DNA of 64,000 bases from Sorangium aterium (GTDB lineage: Bacteria > Myxococcota_A > Polyangia > Polyangiales > Polyangiaceae): positions 1,364,001-1,428,000 of the forward strand of contig NZ_JAQNDK010000002.1 in the NCBI RefSeq assembly GCF_028368935.1. Reading direction: 5' to 3'. Shown here piece after piece: positions 27,000 through 36,703 of this stretch. The notes beneath the pieces were generated by a model that worked only from the letters and a program-made list of their open reading frames with translations, did no database searches and had not been told where the DNA came from. Within the stretch, counting starts at the first letter, position 1; each line of letters opens with the position of its first letter. Made by a program: the position numbers and the translations under genes.

Positions 27000-27079
27000 G
27001 CAAAGCGAGGACTCCCACCGCAAAGCGATGGCTCACGCCGCGAAACGTGGACTCTCACCGCAAAACGAGGACTCACGAG
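27000..27079. repeat. Four tandem copies of a 20-bp repeat
   Basis: Units at 27000-27019, 27020-27039, 27040-27059 and 27060-27079; the first reads GCAAAGCGAGGACTCCCACC and the others differ at 3-6 positions. Period 20 does not fit codons, and the stretch from 26870 to 27359 (490 bases between two minus-strand genes) has no supported gene. Apart from this array and the palindrome at 26926-26946 nothing else was seen in that gap. Confidence 0.85.
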
Positions 27080-27359
27080 GTGCTCCGGAGGCGAGTCGCG
27101 CGAGATCCGGGTGGATCACTCGTTCTGGTGCATGGACGGCTCACCGGACCTCGATGCGTCCCCTGGTCCAACGGAGGTCCTGCACCACGCGCCGGCAACA
27201 CGGTGCTGCCGGCGCGGAGGGAGGGCCGCCCCCGGGCAGCGACCGGAAGCGCCCCGATCGAGTCAACGATTCCGGCCACTTGCGGCCGTAGTCCGGCCAC
27301 TGCCGCGCCTCCGCGGGACCGGTGACGCGAGCGCCTCGTCGCGAGGTGGCTGCCGGCCG

Positions 27360-29066
27360 TCAGGGCTGCAGTTTGGCGACGAAGGCGTCGGGGCCCCCGG
27401 TGTTCATCAGGGGCTCCCCCCCGAGATCGATCCTGCCGCTGAAGCTGCCCGTCAGCGCGATGGCTCCCAGCTCATCCACGGCGACGGCCCGGGCGCGCTG
27501 CTCCGACGCGTCGCCGAACGATTTGGCCCAGACCGTATCGCCGTTCGGAGCGAGCTTCGCGAAGAAGGCGTCGTTGCCGCCGAGGGACTGGAGCTTCGGG
27601 CTCGGGGCGCCGAAGTCGATGGCGCTCTCGAACTCTCCGACAACGATGACGTTGCCCGCCTGGTCGACCGCCACCCCCAGCGCCCTCTGATCTCGGCCGT
27701 CCCCGTACAGACGGTTCCAGAGGTGCTTGCCCTCCGCGTTGAAGGCGGCGACGACCGCGTCGTTTCCTCCGGCGTATCTCCGCGGCGCTCCGTCGAAATT
27801 GATCGTTCCCCCGGTGCTCCCTGCGACGACGATGTCCCCCTTCGCGTCCACCGCGACCGCCGTGAATTCCTGGCCCATGGTGTCGCCGAACATCTTGGCC
27901 CAGAGCGGCGTGCCGCTCCCGTCGAGCTTCGCGATGAAGGCGTCGTCGCCCTGCGCCGTGAGGAGCGTCGTCCCGAAGTACACCCTGCCTGCGATGCGGC
28001 CGACCAGGACCACGCCTCCGTCGGGCGTGACGGCAGCGTCGTTCGCGACCTCAGCCGTCGTATCGCCGAAGTTCTTGCTCCAGGCGAGGTTCCCGAGGGC
28101 GTCCATCTTCACGACGAAGATGTCCTCTCCACCCTTGCTCGTCAGGTGGCCCCCGCCCATCCGCTGCCCGCCCAGCACGTCGGCCGAGTCGGTGAAACTG
28201 CCAGCGACGACGATGTTGTCGTTCGAATCCACCGCGAGCCCGTAAACCCTATCGACGCTCGGACCGGCGATCGTCTCGATCCAGTCCAGGCCGCCAATCG
28301 CGTCGAGCTTCGCCACGAACACGTCCGAGCTGCCTGCGCTCGTGAGCGACGCCCCGTCGAAGTTAAGTGTGTTTTCGAAGGTCCCGGCGAGGATCACGCC
28401 GCCGTTCTTGTCGAGCGCCACGCGAGTGGAAAAATCCGAGCCGTTCCCCCCGAACGCCTTCGACCACCCCCTCGCGCCGCCGGGACCGAGCTGGACGACG
28501 AAGCCGTCGTACGCTCCCTGGCTGCCGACGGGCGCTCCCTGGCTGCCGACGGAATCCAGGCTGGTGCTGAAGGCACCCGCGACCAGGATGTGCCCTTCCC
28601 TGTCGAACGTGACGTCAACCCCGAACTGGTCGCCGTTCCCTCCGAGCTTGGCGCTCCAGTCGTGCGCTCCGATGCACGCCGCCACGCCGTCGCAACTCTC
28701 GTCGTTCTCCTTCGTCGTACAGCCCTCGGCCGTGGGGACCACCTCGCCGTCGCACGAGGCGCCGCGCAGGCAGCCTTCCTTGCACTCGCCGACCCCCTTG
28801 GTCGCTTCGGGGCCTGTATAACAAGGCGTGCAGGGCTCGTTGCCGCCCGCGCCGCCCGCGCCTCCCGCGGCGCCTGCGCCTCCCGCGGCGCCTGCGCCGC
28901 CCGTGCCGCCCGCGCCTCCCGCGGCCCCCACACCGCCCATCCCCCCTTGCGCGGCGCCGCCGCCGCTGATGGCGCCCGGCACGAGCACGCCCTCGTCGAA
29001 GCACCCGCCCAGCGCGCCGGCCAGGCCGACCGCGCCGCCAAGGATCATGAAGCCGTTGCGTTTCAT
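27360..29066 (-). CDS. Surface lipoprotein with Gly-rich linker and SBBP-type beta-propeller
   Basis: 568 residues. ATG 29066 is preceded by GGGGGTG and shares one base with the stop of the TPR gene (TGATG). Lipoprotein signal FMILGGAVGLAGALGGC, then a linker of GGAGGTGGAG-type repeats, a Cys-rich segment (CTPCYTGPEATKGVGECKEGC), and about seven beta-propeller repeats of the form DAxxxAKLDxxGxxxWxKxFG..VAVDxxGxIxVAGxF (SBBP/Kelch-like). No catalytic motif. Likely a surface-exposed binding protein. Last gene of the kinase-TPR-lipoprotein operon, so it may be the sensor or output of that module. Confidence 0.85.
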   Translation of the reverse strand: MKRNGFMILGGAVGLAGALGGCFDEGVLVPGAISGGGAAQGGMGGVGAAGGAGGTGGAGAAGGAGAAGGAGGAGGNEPCTPCYTGPEATKGVGECKEGCLRGASCDGEVVPTAEGCTTKENDESCDGVAACIGAHDWSAKLGGNGDQFGVDVTFDREGHILVAGAFSTSLDSVGSQGAPVGSQGAYDGFVVQLGPGGARGWSKAFGGNGSDFSTRVALDKNGGVILAGTFENTLNFDGASLTSAGSSDVFVAKLDAIGGLDWIETIAGPSVDRVYGLAVDSNDNIVVAGSFTDSADVLGGQRMGGGHLTSKGGEDIFVVKMDALGNLAWSKNFGDTTAEVANDAAVTPDGGVVLVGRIAGRVYFGTTLLTAQGDDAFIAKLDGSGTPLWAKMFGDTMGQEFTAVAVDAKGDIVVAGSTGGTINFDGAPRRYAGGNDAVVAAFNAEGKHLWNRLYGDGRDQRALGVAVDQAGNVIVVGEFESAIDFGAPSPKLQSLGGNDAFFAKLAPNGDTVWAKSFGDASEQRARAVAVDELGAIALTGSFSGRIDLGGEPLMNTGGPDAFVAKLQP

Positions 29067-30058
29067 CAAAACACCCCCGCGATCCCGGCACCCCACGGCG
29101 ATATCCATGGAAGGACCGCTGCGCCCTTGGGCTTCGCCGCCGCCGACGGTGCGGTGAGGAGCAGCGCGACGCCGCCCGCGGCGAGCGCCCCGCCCACGAT
29201 GAACGCCGGCGCAGGGACGAGGCGCATGTCGTTGTACGAGCCCAGCTTGTCGCGCGTCTTCGGCGTGTCCGGGCACACGACGTCCTCGGTGCACCCGAGG
29301 TCGATCAGATCGCTGCGCAGCGCGCTCGTGATGCCGAACGTGACGCCACCGGCCACGAGCGCCGCGGCGCCCGTGCCGACGGCGGTCCAGCCGAGCACGC
29401 GCTGCGTGGTCCCCGGCGCCGGGCCGGCAGGCGGGGGGAGGACGATGGGCGGGCGGACACCGACGGGGAACTCGAGCGTGACCGCCGCCTCCTGCCGCTC
29501 CTGCAGCGCGACCTCCCGCCGGACGACACGCCCCGTCCACACGGCCTCGACGACGTGCTTGCCAGGATCGACAGGCTGGCTGACCCCCACCAGCGCCGGC
29601 GGCATCGGCTTACCGTCGATGGTGATCTGCACCTCGCGCTCTGGGGCGCCGCGCACCCCCACAGCGAGCCTGGGGATTCGTGGCTTGAGATCGTCGTACG
29701 CTTTCCCGGCGTCGGCGACAGCGGCCTTGAAGACGTCGCTGGCCGAGGCATCGAGCGAGGTGCGGCTCACTTGCAGGTAGCGCTCGGAGGCCTCGATGAG
29801 GCGCCCGAGCTGCTCGAGGCACCGCGCGGCATAGAGGTCGATCGTCGGCGCCTGGATCAGCTGGTCCGCGCGCCCGAACTTGTCGAGCGCCGCCGCATAC
29901 TGGCCCTTGTCGAAGAGGTCGAGGCCCTCCTCGGCGAGGGCCCGGGCGGCGTTCATGGTGGCGGGGTCGACGTCGGCCGCCCGCGCGGTGGCCGCGAGCG
30001 CGAGCGCGAGCGCGAACGCGATGGTGGCGGTGCCCGAGACGCTCGATCGCGCGCGCAT
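29066..30058 (-). CDS. Exported TPR/PEGA-like membrane protein, partner of kinase
   Basis: 330 residues. Signal peptide IAFALALALAATARAA, TPR-like helices (ARALAEEGLDLFDKGQYAAA, IDLYAARCLEQLGRLIEASE), a PEGA-like domain (VQITIDGKPMPPALVG, then KHVVEAVWTG), a Pro-rich linker, and two C-terminal membrane segments around a loop with two Cys (GCTEDVVCPDT). Same order as the protein at 3858-4865, including the Cys loop, so they are paralogs. The gene lies 8 bases behind the kinase gene and is coupled to the following lipoprotein gene. Role inferred as envelope partner of the kinase. Confidence 0.85.
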   Translation of the reverse strand: MRARSSVSGTATIAFALALALAATARAADVDPATMNAARALAEEGLDLFDKGQYAAALDKFGRADQLIQAPTIDLYAARCLEQLGRLIEASERYLQVSRTSLDASASDVFKAAVADAGKAYDDLKPRIPRLAVGVRGAPEREVQITIDGKPMPPALVGVSQPVDPGKHVVEAVWTGRVVRREVALQERQEAAVTLEFPVGVRPPIVLPPPAGPAPGTTQRVLGWTAVGTGAAALVAGGVTFGITSALRSDLIDLGCTEDVVCPDTPKTRDKLGSYNDMRLVPAPAFIVGGALAAGGVALLLTAPSAAAKPKGAAVLPWISPWGAGIAGVF

Positions 30059-30066
30059 TCGTCTCC

Positions 30067-31599
<1,533 letters not shown>

Positions 31600-31673
31600 T
31601 GTCGCAGGACCTGTGATGCGAGCGTGGCCTTCCCTACGCTGGTGGTTGTTCAGTGCTGGTCAACAACAACGGA

Positions 31674-31688
31674 TAGACTGAAAGTCTA
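31674..31688. promoter_or_regulatory. Palindrome upstream of the kinase operon
   Basis: TAGACT-GAA-AGTCTA, a perfect 6-base inverted repeat 75 bases upstream of the kinase start. Next to it, GTTGTT (31645-31650) and AACAAC (31662-31667) form a second pair. Either could be an operator; no clear -10/-35 pair was found. Confidence 0.4.
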
Positions 31689-31786
31689 CGGGGCGTGGCG
31701 CGGAGCGTCAATCGGTGCACCCGCCGCGTGCTCGCGGGACGTCGCTAGAGCACCGAACAGGTTGAAACGCCGCGCGAGAGAGAGTT

Positions 31787-31845
31787 TGAACCACAGAGAC
31801 ACAGAAGCGACAACAACAAAACCTCCGCACATCCGTGGTTCGTTT
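31787..31845. repeat. Degenerate palindromic repeat, GAACCACAGAGACACAG type
   Basis: TTTGAACCACAGAGACACAG at the left and GTGGTTCG at the right face each other across about 35 bases. The phrase AACCACAGAGACACAGA is familiar from intergenic repeats in many unrelated bacteria. Its style (short GAGAC/GACAC modules ending in an AACC/GGTT palindrome) resembles the elements at 11104 and 15477. Confidence 0.5.
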
Positions 31846-31873
31846 CGTCAATTTTTTCGATCGGATCGGTACC

Positions 31874-33229
31874 CTAGATCAACACGAAGTCCTCGGCCAC
31901 GGAGACCTCCTCGGCCATGATGCTCGTGGTCTCGTCGTCGCGCTGGACCGCGAGCTTGTAGAGTTGCGCCAGCACGGCCGGGTGATCCTCGACCAGACCC
32001 ATGAACTCGGTGGCCGGAAGGTACAGCGTCACGGTGGGGTGGACGGCGATCACATCGGCGTTCGCCGCGCGGCGGAGGACCATCGCGATCTCGCCGGCGA
32101 CGTCGCCGGGGCCGAGCGTCGAGAGCACGAGCGGCTCGACGCGGGCGTCGTCCGCCGCGTCGCGCCGGACGACGGCGACCTCTCCGGAGGCGATGAGGAA
32201 CAGGCCGGGGGGGCGCTCATCCTGGACGAGCAGCCGCTCGTTCTTCTCGAACGTGCGCGTGCGGAACCGCTTCACGAGCGCGGGCCTGTCGGCCTCGGGC
32301 ACGACGCGGAGCACGTCGCTCATCCGGACGAGGTTCTCCACCATGCGGTCCCGGCAGTAGGCCGCGAGCTCCAGGCCGACCTCGGGCTCGCGCTGCGCGA
32401 TGTCGTCGATCGCGTCGCGCTTCACCTCGAGCACGATGGAGGGCCGCGTGGCGACGACGCTCCCGGTGCGCGGGGCCCGAGAGAGCAGCGCCATCTCGCC
32501 GAACATGGCGCCGTTCGTGAGCCGGGCGAGGATGATCTCCTCGTCCACGCGCCGGCGCCGCGCCTCGAGCTCCCCGCGCGCGACGAAGTAGGCCTCGCTG
32601 CGCGCGGCGCCCTGCTCGATCACGGTCGCCCCCGCCGCCACCCAGATGGGCGTGAAGGCGGCGCACAGGGCGCGGAGCGCGTCGCGCCCGACGGACGAGA
32701 AGACCGGCTGGGGCGCGATCCCGGGGTGATCGGTCTGGGCGGCCAGCCTGCGCGTGGCGTCGTGGATGATCTCCGTCGCCTTGTTGAGCAGGAGCGCGCC
32801 GGTGAGCACGGAGGCGAGCGGCTGGAACGCCTCGGCGGCCGGCAGGGGCGGCGGCGGCGGCGCGCCCTCGCCGAGCCGCGGCGAGTCTCGGCAGAACGCC
32901 CCGGCGATCAGGTCGAGCCCGGGCCCGGGATCGCCGCCGAAGCGCTCGCTCTCGCGCGCGGCCGCCACGGCGAGCGGCAGGTTCTCGAGGTCGATCGCGC
33001 GGGCGATCGCGGTGGAGCACGCCTCGCGCGCGGCCTCGTGCCGGTTCAGCTCGCCGAGGAGGCGACCGCAGAGGCAGAGCGCCGACGGCATCGTCGGGTC
33101 GTGCCGGACCAGCGCAGCGGCCCAGCGCAGCGCGGCGTCCCGCTCTCCCGCGAGCGCCAGCGAGAGCGCTCGGTCGATCGGCGACTCCGCCTGCTGGATC
33201 GAGCCCGGGAGTACCGGGGGGAGGGCCAT
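31874..33229 (-). CDS. Protein with two cyclic-nucleotide-binding domains
   Basis: 451 residues, soluble. N-terminal about 110 residues are TPR-like helices (ALAGERDAALRWAAALVRHD). Two cNMP-binding jelly rolls follow: one at about 175-290 (FVARGELEARRR, GAMFGEMALLSRAPRTGSVV, the phosphate-binding cassette with FGEMAL and R) and one at about 305-430 (FLIASGEVAVVRRD, GPGDVAGEIAMVLRRAANAD). The first cassette keeps Glu and Arg needed for cNMP contact; the second has GEIA and an Arg but is less canonical. No DNA-binding or kinase output domain is attached, so it may be a signalling scaffold. Transcribed alone. Confidence 0.88.
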   Translation of the reverse strand: MALPPVLPGSIQQAESPIDRALSLALAGERDAALRWAAALVRHDPTMPSALCLCGRLLGELNRHEAAREACSTAIARAIDLENLPLAVAAARESERFGGDPGPGLDLIAGAFCRDSPRLGEGAPPPPPLPAAEAFQPLASVLTGALLLNKATEIIHDATRRLAAQTDHPGIAPQPVFSSVGRDALRALCAAFTPIWVAAGATVIEQGAARSEAYFVARGELEARRRRVDEEIILARLTNGAMFGEMALLSRAPRTGSVVATRPSIVLEVKRDAIDDIAQREPEVGLELAAYCRDRMVENLVRMSDVLRVVPEADRPALVKRFRTRTFEKNERLLVQDERPPGLFLIASGEVAVVRRDAADDARVEPLVLSTLGPGDVAGEIAMVLRRAANADVIAVHPTVTLYLPATEFMGLVEDHPAVLAQLYKLAVQRDDETTSIMAEEVSVAEDFVLI

Positions 33230-33341
33230 GTAAGCGTGTATATCAGGGTTCCCTGCGCGACGGCAAAGAACGCGCCCGGTCGACGCCCCGCGCGTCCCGC
33301 GGAGCCCGGGGAAGGTCCGCGGCGTCGTGCTCAGCCAATGT

Positions 33342-34016
33342 TCAGCCGAGGTGCTGCTTCAGGAACGCGATGCTCCGTTCCCACGCGAGCTTGGCGGCCT
33401 CGGGGGCGTAGACCTCGGGGCGCGTGTCGTTCACGAACGCGTGGTCGGCGTCATAGACGTGGAGCTCCATGGACTGGCCGTGGGCGGCGAGCTCCTTCTG
33501 GATCGCCTCGGCGGCGGCCGGCGTGGCCCAGCCGTCGCGCGCGGCGAAGTGGGCGAGGATCGGCGCCTTGACGCGCGCATAGTCGGGCGCGGGGCTCGGG
33601 ATGCCATAGAAGGGCACCGCGGCCGCGAGCTCGGGGATCGTCGCCGCGGCGGCGAAGCTCAGCGCGCCGCCCATGCAGAACCCGATGACGCCGACCTTGC
33701 CGGTCGACCGCTCGTGCGCCGACAGGAAGCGGACGGCGCCGGCGATCTCCGCGAGGGCGCGCGGCTTGTCGAGCTCGACCATTAGCCGGTTGGCCTCGGT
33801 GGCATCCTTGGTGGTCTTGCCGTGGTAGAGGTCGGGCGCGAGGGCGATGAACCCGGCATCGGCGAGCCGGTCGAGCAGAGAGCGGATGTGGTCGTTCACA
33901 CCCCACCACTCCTGGATCAGGACGACGGCAGGCGACTTGTCCCCCTGCTTCGGCCAGACGATCTCGCCGGTCGCCGAGGACCCGTCCTTCGCGGGGAACG
34001 AAACCTTTTCGGACAT
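33342..34016 (-). CDS. Dienelactone hydrolase family protein
   Basis: 224 residues from ATG 34016, preceded by GGGAGGAG. Alpha/beta hydrolase with the dienelactone hydrolase triad: Cys114 in GFCMGG, Asp161 in ARDGWA and His192 in DADHAF, with Glu36 in QEWWG. It hydrolyses a carboxylic ester or lactone; classic members act in chlorocatechol degradation, but no such pathway is nearby and many relatives have other substrates. Cytoplasmic. Its 5' leader contains the 32-bp tandem repeats. Confidence 0.92.
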   Translation of the reverse strand: MSEKVSFPAKDGSSATGEIVWPKQGDKSPAVVLIQEWWGVNDHIRSLLDRLADAGFIALAPDLYHGKTTKDATEANRLMVELDKPRALAEIAGAVRFLSAHERSTGKVGVIGFCMGGALSFAAAATIPELAAAVPFYGIPSPAPDYARVKAPILAHFAARDGWATPAAAEAIQKELAAHGQSMELHVYDADHAFVNDTRPEVYAPEAAKLAWERSIAFLKQHLG

Positions 34017-34036
34017 GCGACTCCTCCCTTTCGAGA

Positions 34037-34158
34037 CGGGGATCGGCTGCGCCGTCCGCGTCAGCAACCGGGGATCGGCTTCGCCGTCCCCGCCAGCAAT
34101 CGGGGATCGGCTTCGCCGTCCCTGCCAGCAACCGGGGATCGGCTTCGCCGTCCCCTCA
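34037..34158. repeat. 32-bp tandem repeat, about 3.8 copies
   Basis: Units at 34037-34068, 34069-34100, 34101-34132 and partial 34133-34158, each opening CGGGGATCGGCTTCGCCGTC and ending in GCCAGCAA or GTCAGCAA followed by C or T. There are no spacers, so this is not CRISPR. It occupies the divergent promoter region between the dienelactone hydrolase gene (minus) and the gene at 34255 (plus). Confidence 0.9.
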
Positions 34159-34254
34159 TGGCGCGGCGCAGGATAACCGCCCCGCGCACGTCGCGTAGCG
34201 CAAACTGCCTGGCACGCGCTCCACGCCGGGACGCCGGCGATGTAGATTGACGGC

Positions 34255-35037
34255 GTGGATGCGTTGGCCGGGCGATGGAGGCGAGCCGTCTCGTCCTTGA
34301 AGGAGCTCCGGCTGCGGGTCGCGTACCTGCGGAGCGAGGTGCTGCGGGCCGACCCGCCCTCGGTCGCCCGCGCGCTCGACGACCTCTGCCGCGACGCCGA
34401 GCAGGCCAACCCCCTCGCGCGCGACGTGCTGGGCGCCGTCGTGCCGATCCTCGCGGATCCTGCGCTCTCGGAGCGCGTCGAGCAGCTCCGGGAGCTCGCG
34501 TCCTCCCATGCCCTGCTGCCGCTCTCGCGCCTCTTGCGCCGCAAGGCGCGGCGGCCCGAGGCGCAGCCGGCCTCGCCGGCGCCCGACGAGCGGCTCCTCG
34601 CCACGTCGAGCGCCGGTCGCGCGCTCACGCTCGGCGAGCGGCGCGCGCTGGCCCGGCGGCCGACCCGCGCGGCCTTCGAAGCCTTGCTCCGGGACCCGCA
34701 CCCGCTCGTCATCCGCAACCTGCTCGACAACCCGCGCTTGACCGAGGATGACGTCGTCCGCCTCGCGGCGCGGCGCCCGGCGAGCGCGGAGGTCCTGACG
34801 GAGATCGCGAAGCACCCCGAGTGGCCGCAGCGCGCGCGGGTGCGCATGGCGATCGTGCAGAACCCGGGCGCGCCGCAGGAGATCGCGGTGCCCATGGTGC
34901 GCCTCCTCCTGCGGCCCGAGCTCCTGCGGCTCGCGGCGGCGGCGGACGTGCCCGCGGTCGTCCGGGCCGCGGCGCGGGAGCTGCTCGATCGCCGCCCGCC
35001 GGTCCCGCACAAGCCGGGCGGCCCGCTGGCGCAGTGA
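34255..35037 (+). CDS. Helical-repeat protein (HEAT/leucine-rich-variant-like)
   Basis: 260 residues from GTG 34255. Composed of Leu/Ala/Arg-rich helical pairs; the C-terminal half has repeats like HPLVIRNLLDNPRLTEDDVV and RARVRMAIVQNPGAPQEIAV, the pattern of leucine-rich-variant or DUF2336-like alpha-solenoids. No signal peptide or membrane segment. Probably a cytoplasmic protein-binding adaptor; function not known. Confidence 0.78.
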   Translation: MDALAGRWRRAVSSLKELRLRVAYLRSEVLRADPPSVARALDDLCRDAEQANPLARDVLGAVVPILADPALSERVEQLRELASSHALLPLSRLLRRKARRPEAQPASPAPDERLLATSSAGRALTLGERRALARRPTRAAFEALLRDPHPLVIRNLLDNPRLTEDDVVRLAARRPASAEVLTEIAKHPEWPQRARVRMAIVQNPGAPQEIAVPMVRLLLRPELLRLAAAADVPAVVRAAARELLDRRPPVPHKPGGPLAQ

Positions 35038-35133
35038 GCGGCCCGCGGCGGCGTCCATGGTGGTGCTCGGTCAGCGCCTCGACGTGATCGGGGCGCTGGC
35101 GTGAATCTAGCGTGAATCGGGGCGCTGGCGACG

Positions 35134-36327
35134 CTACGCGACCTCGGCCCAGCACCGCGCGAGGCGGCGCACGCCCTCGTCGAGGTCCTCGTCGCACGCC
35201 ACCGAGGAGAAGCAGAGCCGGAGGGCGAACGGGCTCACGGCGCCGTGGGCCCGGAACAGCGAGCCCGGGTCGAAGGCGACGCCGTGCTCGATGGCGGCGG
35301 CCAGGAGGAAGGCCTCGTTCGGCTCGGCGTCGGGCTCGACCCAGATCGCGAAGCCGCCGGTGGGGGGGTCGAACCGCCAGCCGGGCAGGTGCCTCCGGAG
35401 CGCCCGCTCCATCCGGTCGGCGCGGCGGCCGTAGAACTCCCGCAGGCGAACGAGCCGCTGATCGAAGTTTTCTGTGCGGAGGTAGTCTTCCAGGACGGCC
35501 TGCGGCAGGCTGGCTGCCTGCAGGTCGTCGGATTGCTTCAGCTGGAGGATCTCGGCCCGGAGCGAGCGCGGGGGCACGAGCCAGCCGATGCGGAGCCCGG
35601 GGCAGAGCGTCTTCGAGAACGTCCCGACGTGGAACACGCGATCGGGCGCTTCGGCGAGGAGCGGTCGCGGGGCGGCGCCGTCAAAGGACAGATCCGCGTA
35701 AGCGTCGTCCTCGATGATGGGCCGCAGGGTCGAGAGGACCCTGGCTCGATCGCTGCGCGACAGCTTGCGTCCACGCGGGTTGGAGACGGCGGGCATGAGG
35801 TAATAGGCATCGACGTGGCTGCCGTCATCGACGACCGTCGCGCCGAGCTCCCGGAACAGATCGAGCGCGCCGGGGTAGCTCTCGCGGTCGACGCCGGTCC
35901 TGGCGCGCGGTCCGCGGAGCAGCAGCTGCGCGGCGAGGGACACGGCCTGCTGTGCGCCGCTGGTCACGATGACGTCGTCGCGAGCCACCTGGGCGCCGCG
36001 CCGGCGCAGCTGCCCGGCGATCCAGGCGCGGAGGTCCTCGTCGCCCTCGGGCCAGCCGTACTGGAGCGCCGGGCAGCTGGGGTTCTGAAGGGCGCGAACG
36101 AACGAGGCCGCGAGCTTCGCGCGCGGGAACTCGCCCGGGGCGGGCAGCCCGCCCGCGAAGCTGATGAGCCCAGGCGTGTCCGCGGCCCGCCGCTTCAAGG
36201 CGTCGAACGGATCGGGGCCGTGTCCGGGCCTCGGCCCGCTCCGCGGCGCATCACGTGAGATCGGGGCCTGCACAGGCCGGGTGTGGGACGACGGGGGAGG
36301 ACGGGTTGCGCGCGCGTTGGCATCCAT
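35134..36327 (-). CDS. PLP-dependent aminotransferase (class I/II, MocR-like catalytic domain without HTH)
   Basis: 397 residues from ATG 36327. Fold type I aminotransferase: LISFAGGLPAPGEFP, LQYGWPEGDEDLRAWIA, TSGAQQAV (phosphate loop), IIEDDAY (PLP-ring Asp) and the Schiff-base Lys239 in GTFSKTLCPGLRIGW. The sequence is closest in style to 2-aminoadipate aminotransferase and to the catalytic half of MocR/GntR regulators, but no winged-helix domain is encoded upstream. A Pro-rich N-terminal 40 residues precede the fold. It converts an amino acid and a 2-oxo acid; substrate not determined. Confidence 0.9.
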   Translation of the reverse strand: MDANARATRPPPSSHTRPVQAPISRDAPRSGPRPGHGPDPFDALKRRAADTPGLISFAGGLPAPGEFPRAKLAASFVRALQNPSCPALQYGWPEGDEDLRAWIAGQLRRRGAQVARDDVIVTSGAQQAVSLAAQLLLRGPRARTGVDRESYPGALDLFRELGATVVDDGSHVDAYYLMPAVSNPRGRKLSRSDRARVLSTLRPIIEDDAYADLSFDGAAPRPLLAEAPDRVFHVGTFSKTLCPGLRIGWLVPPRSLRAEILQLKQSDDLQAASLPQAVLEDYLRTENFDQRLVRLREFYGRRADRMERALRRHLPGWRFDPPTGGFAIWVEPDAEPNEAFLLAAAIEHGVAFDPGSLFRAHGAVSPFALRLCFSSVACDEDLDEGVRRLARCWAEVA

Positions 36328-36703
36328 AGAGTTCAGGGTCCGAGCGGGGCCATTCAAGGATGGTGCCGCCCGTGCTGCCCGTCTCCAGGCGCAGCGGAAG
36401 CGATCGCGTCCCAGGGCAGGGCAGAACTCCATGGAAAATTGGTTACATCGCGGCCGCCTGGGACGGGTCTGGGCGTGTAACGGCATGTTGCGGGGTGTGG
36501 CGTGCGCGCGCGGCGAGACAGGCTGCCACAGCACACGAGCGGGTGCGCCGAGGTGCCCCTCCGTGGAGGCGCTGGATCGGTGTGAGATCTGGGCAGGCGA
36601 ACGAGGGGCGCGGGCGCATCGAGGCGCCGGCGGCCACCGGAGGCGCGTCCGCCGCGGGCAGCCGAGCGCGGCGTTGCGGAGCCGCGGAAGCGTGCGGCCG
36701 AGC
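36328..36703. other. 376-base gene-free stretch
   Basis: Between two minus-strand genes. It holds a short A+T-richer patch (CATGGAAAATTGGTTACATC near 36430) within the upstream region of the aminotransferase gene, and G+C-rich sequence after the CBM3 gene with no clear terminator. Small plus-strand frames here show no protein-like sequence or ribosome site. Confidence 0.5.

Noticed and set aside
34037-34158. CRISPR array
   Set aside because: The 32-bp repeats are directly adjacent with no spacers and no cas gene is present; it is an ordinary tandem repeat.
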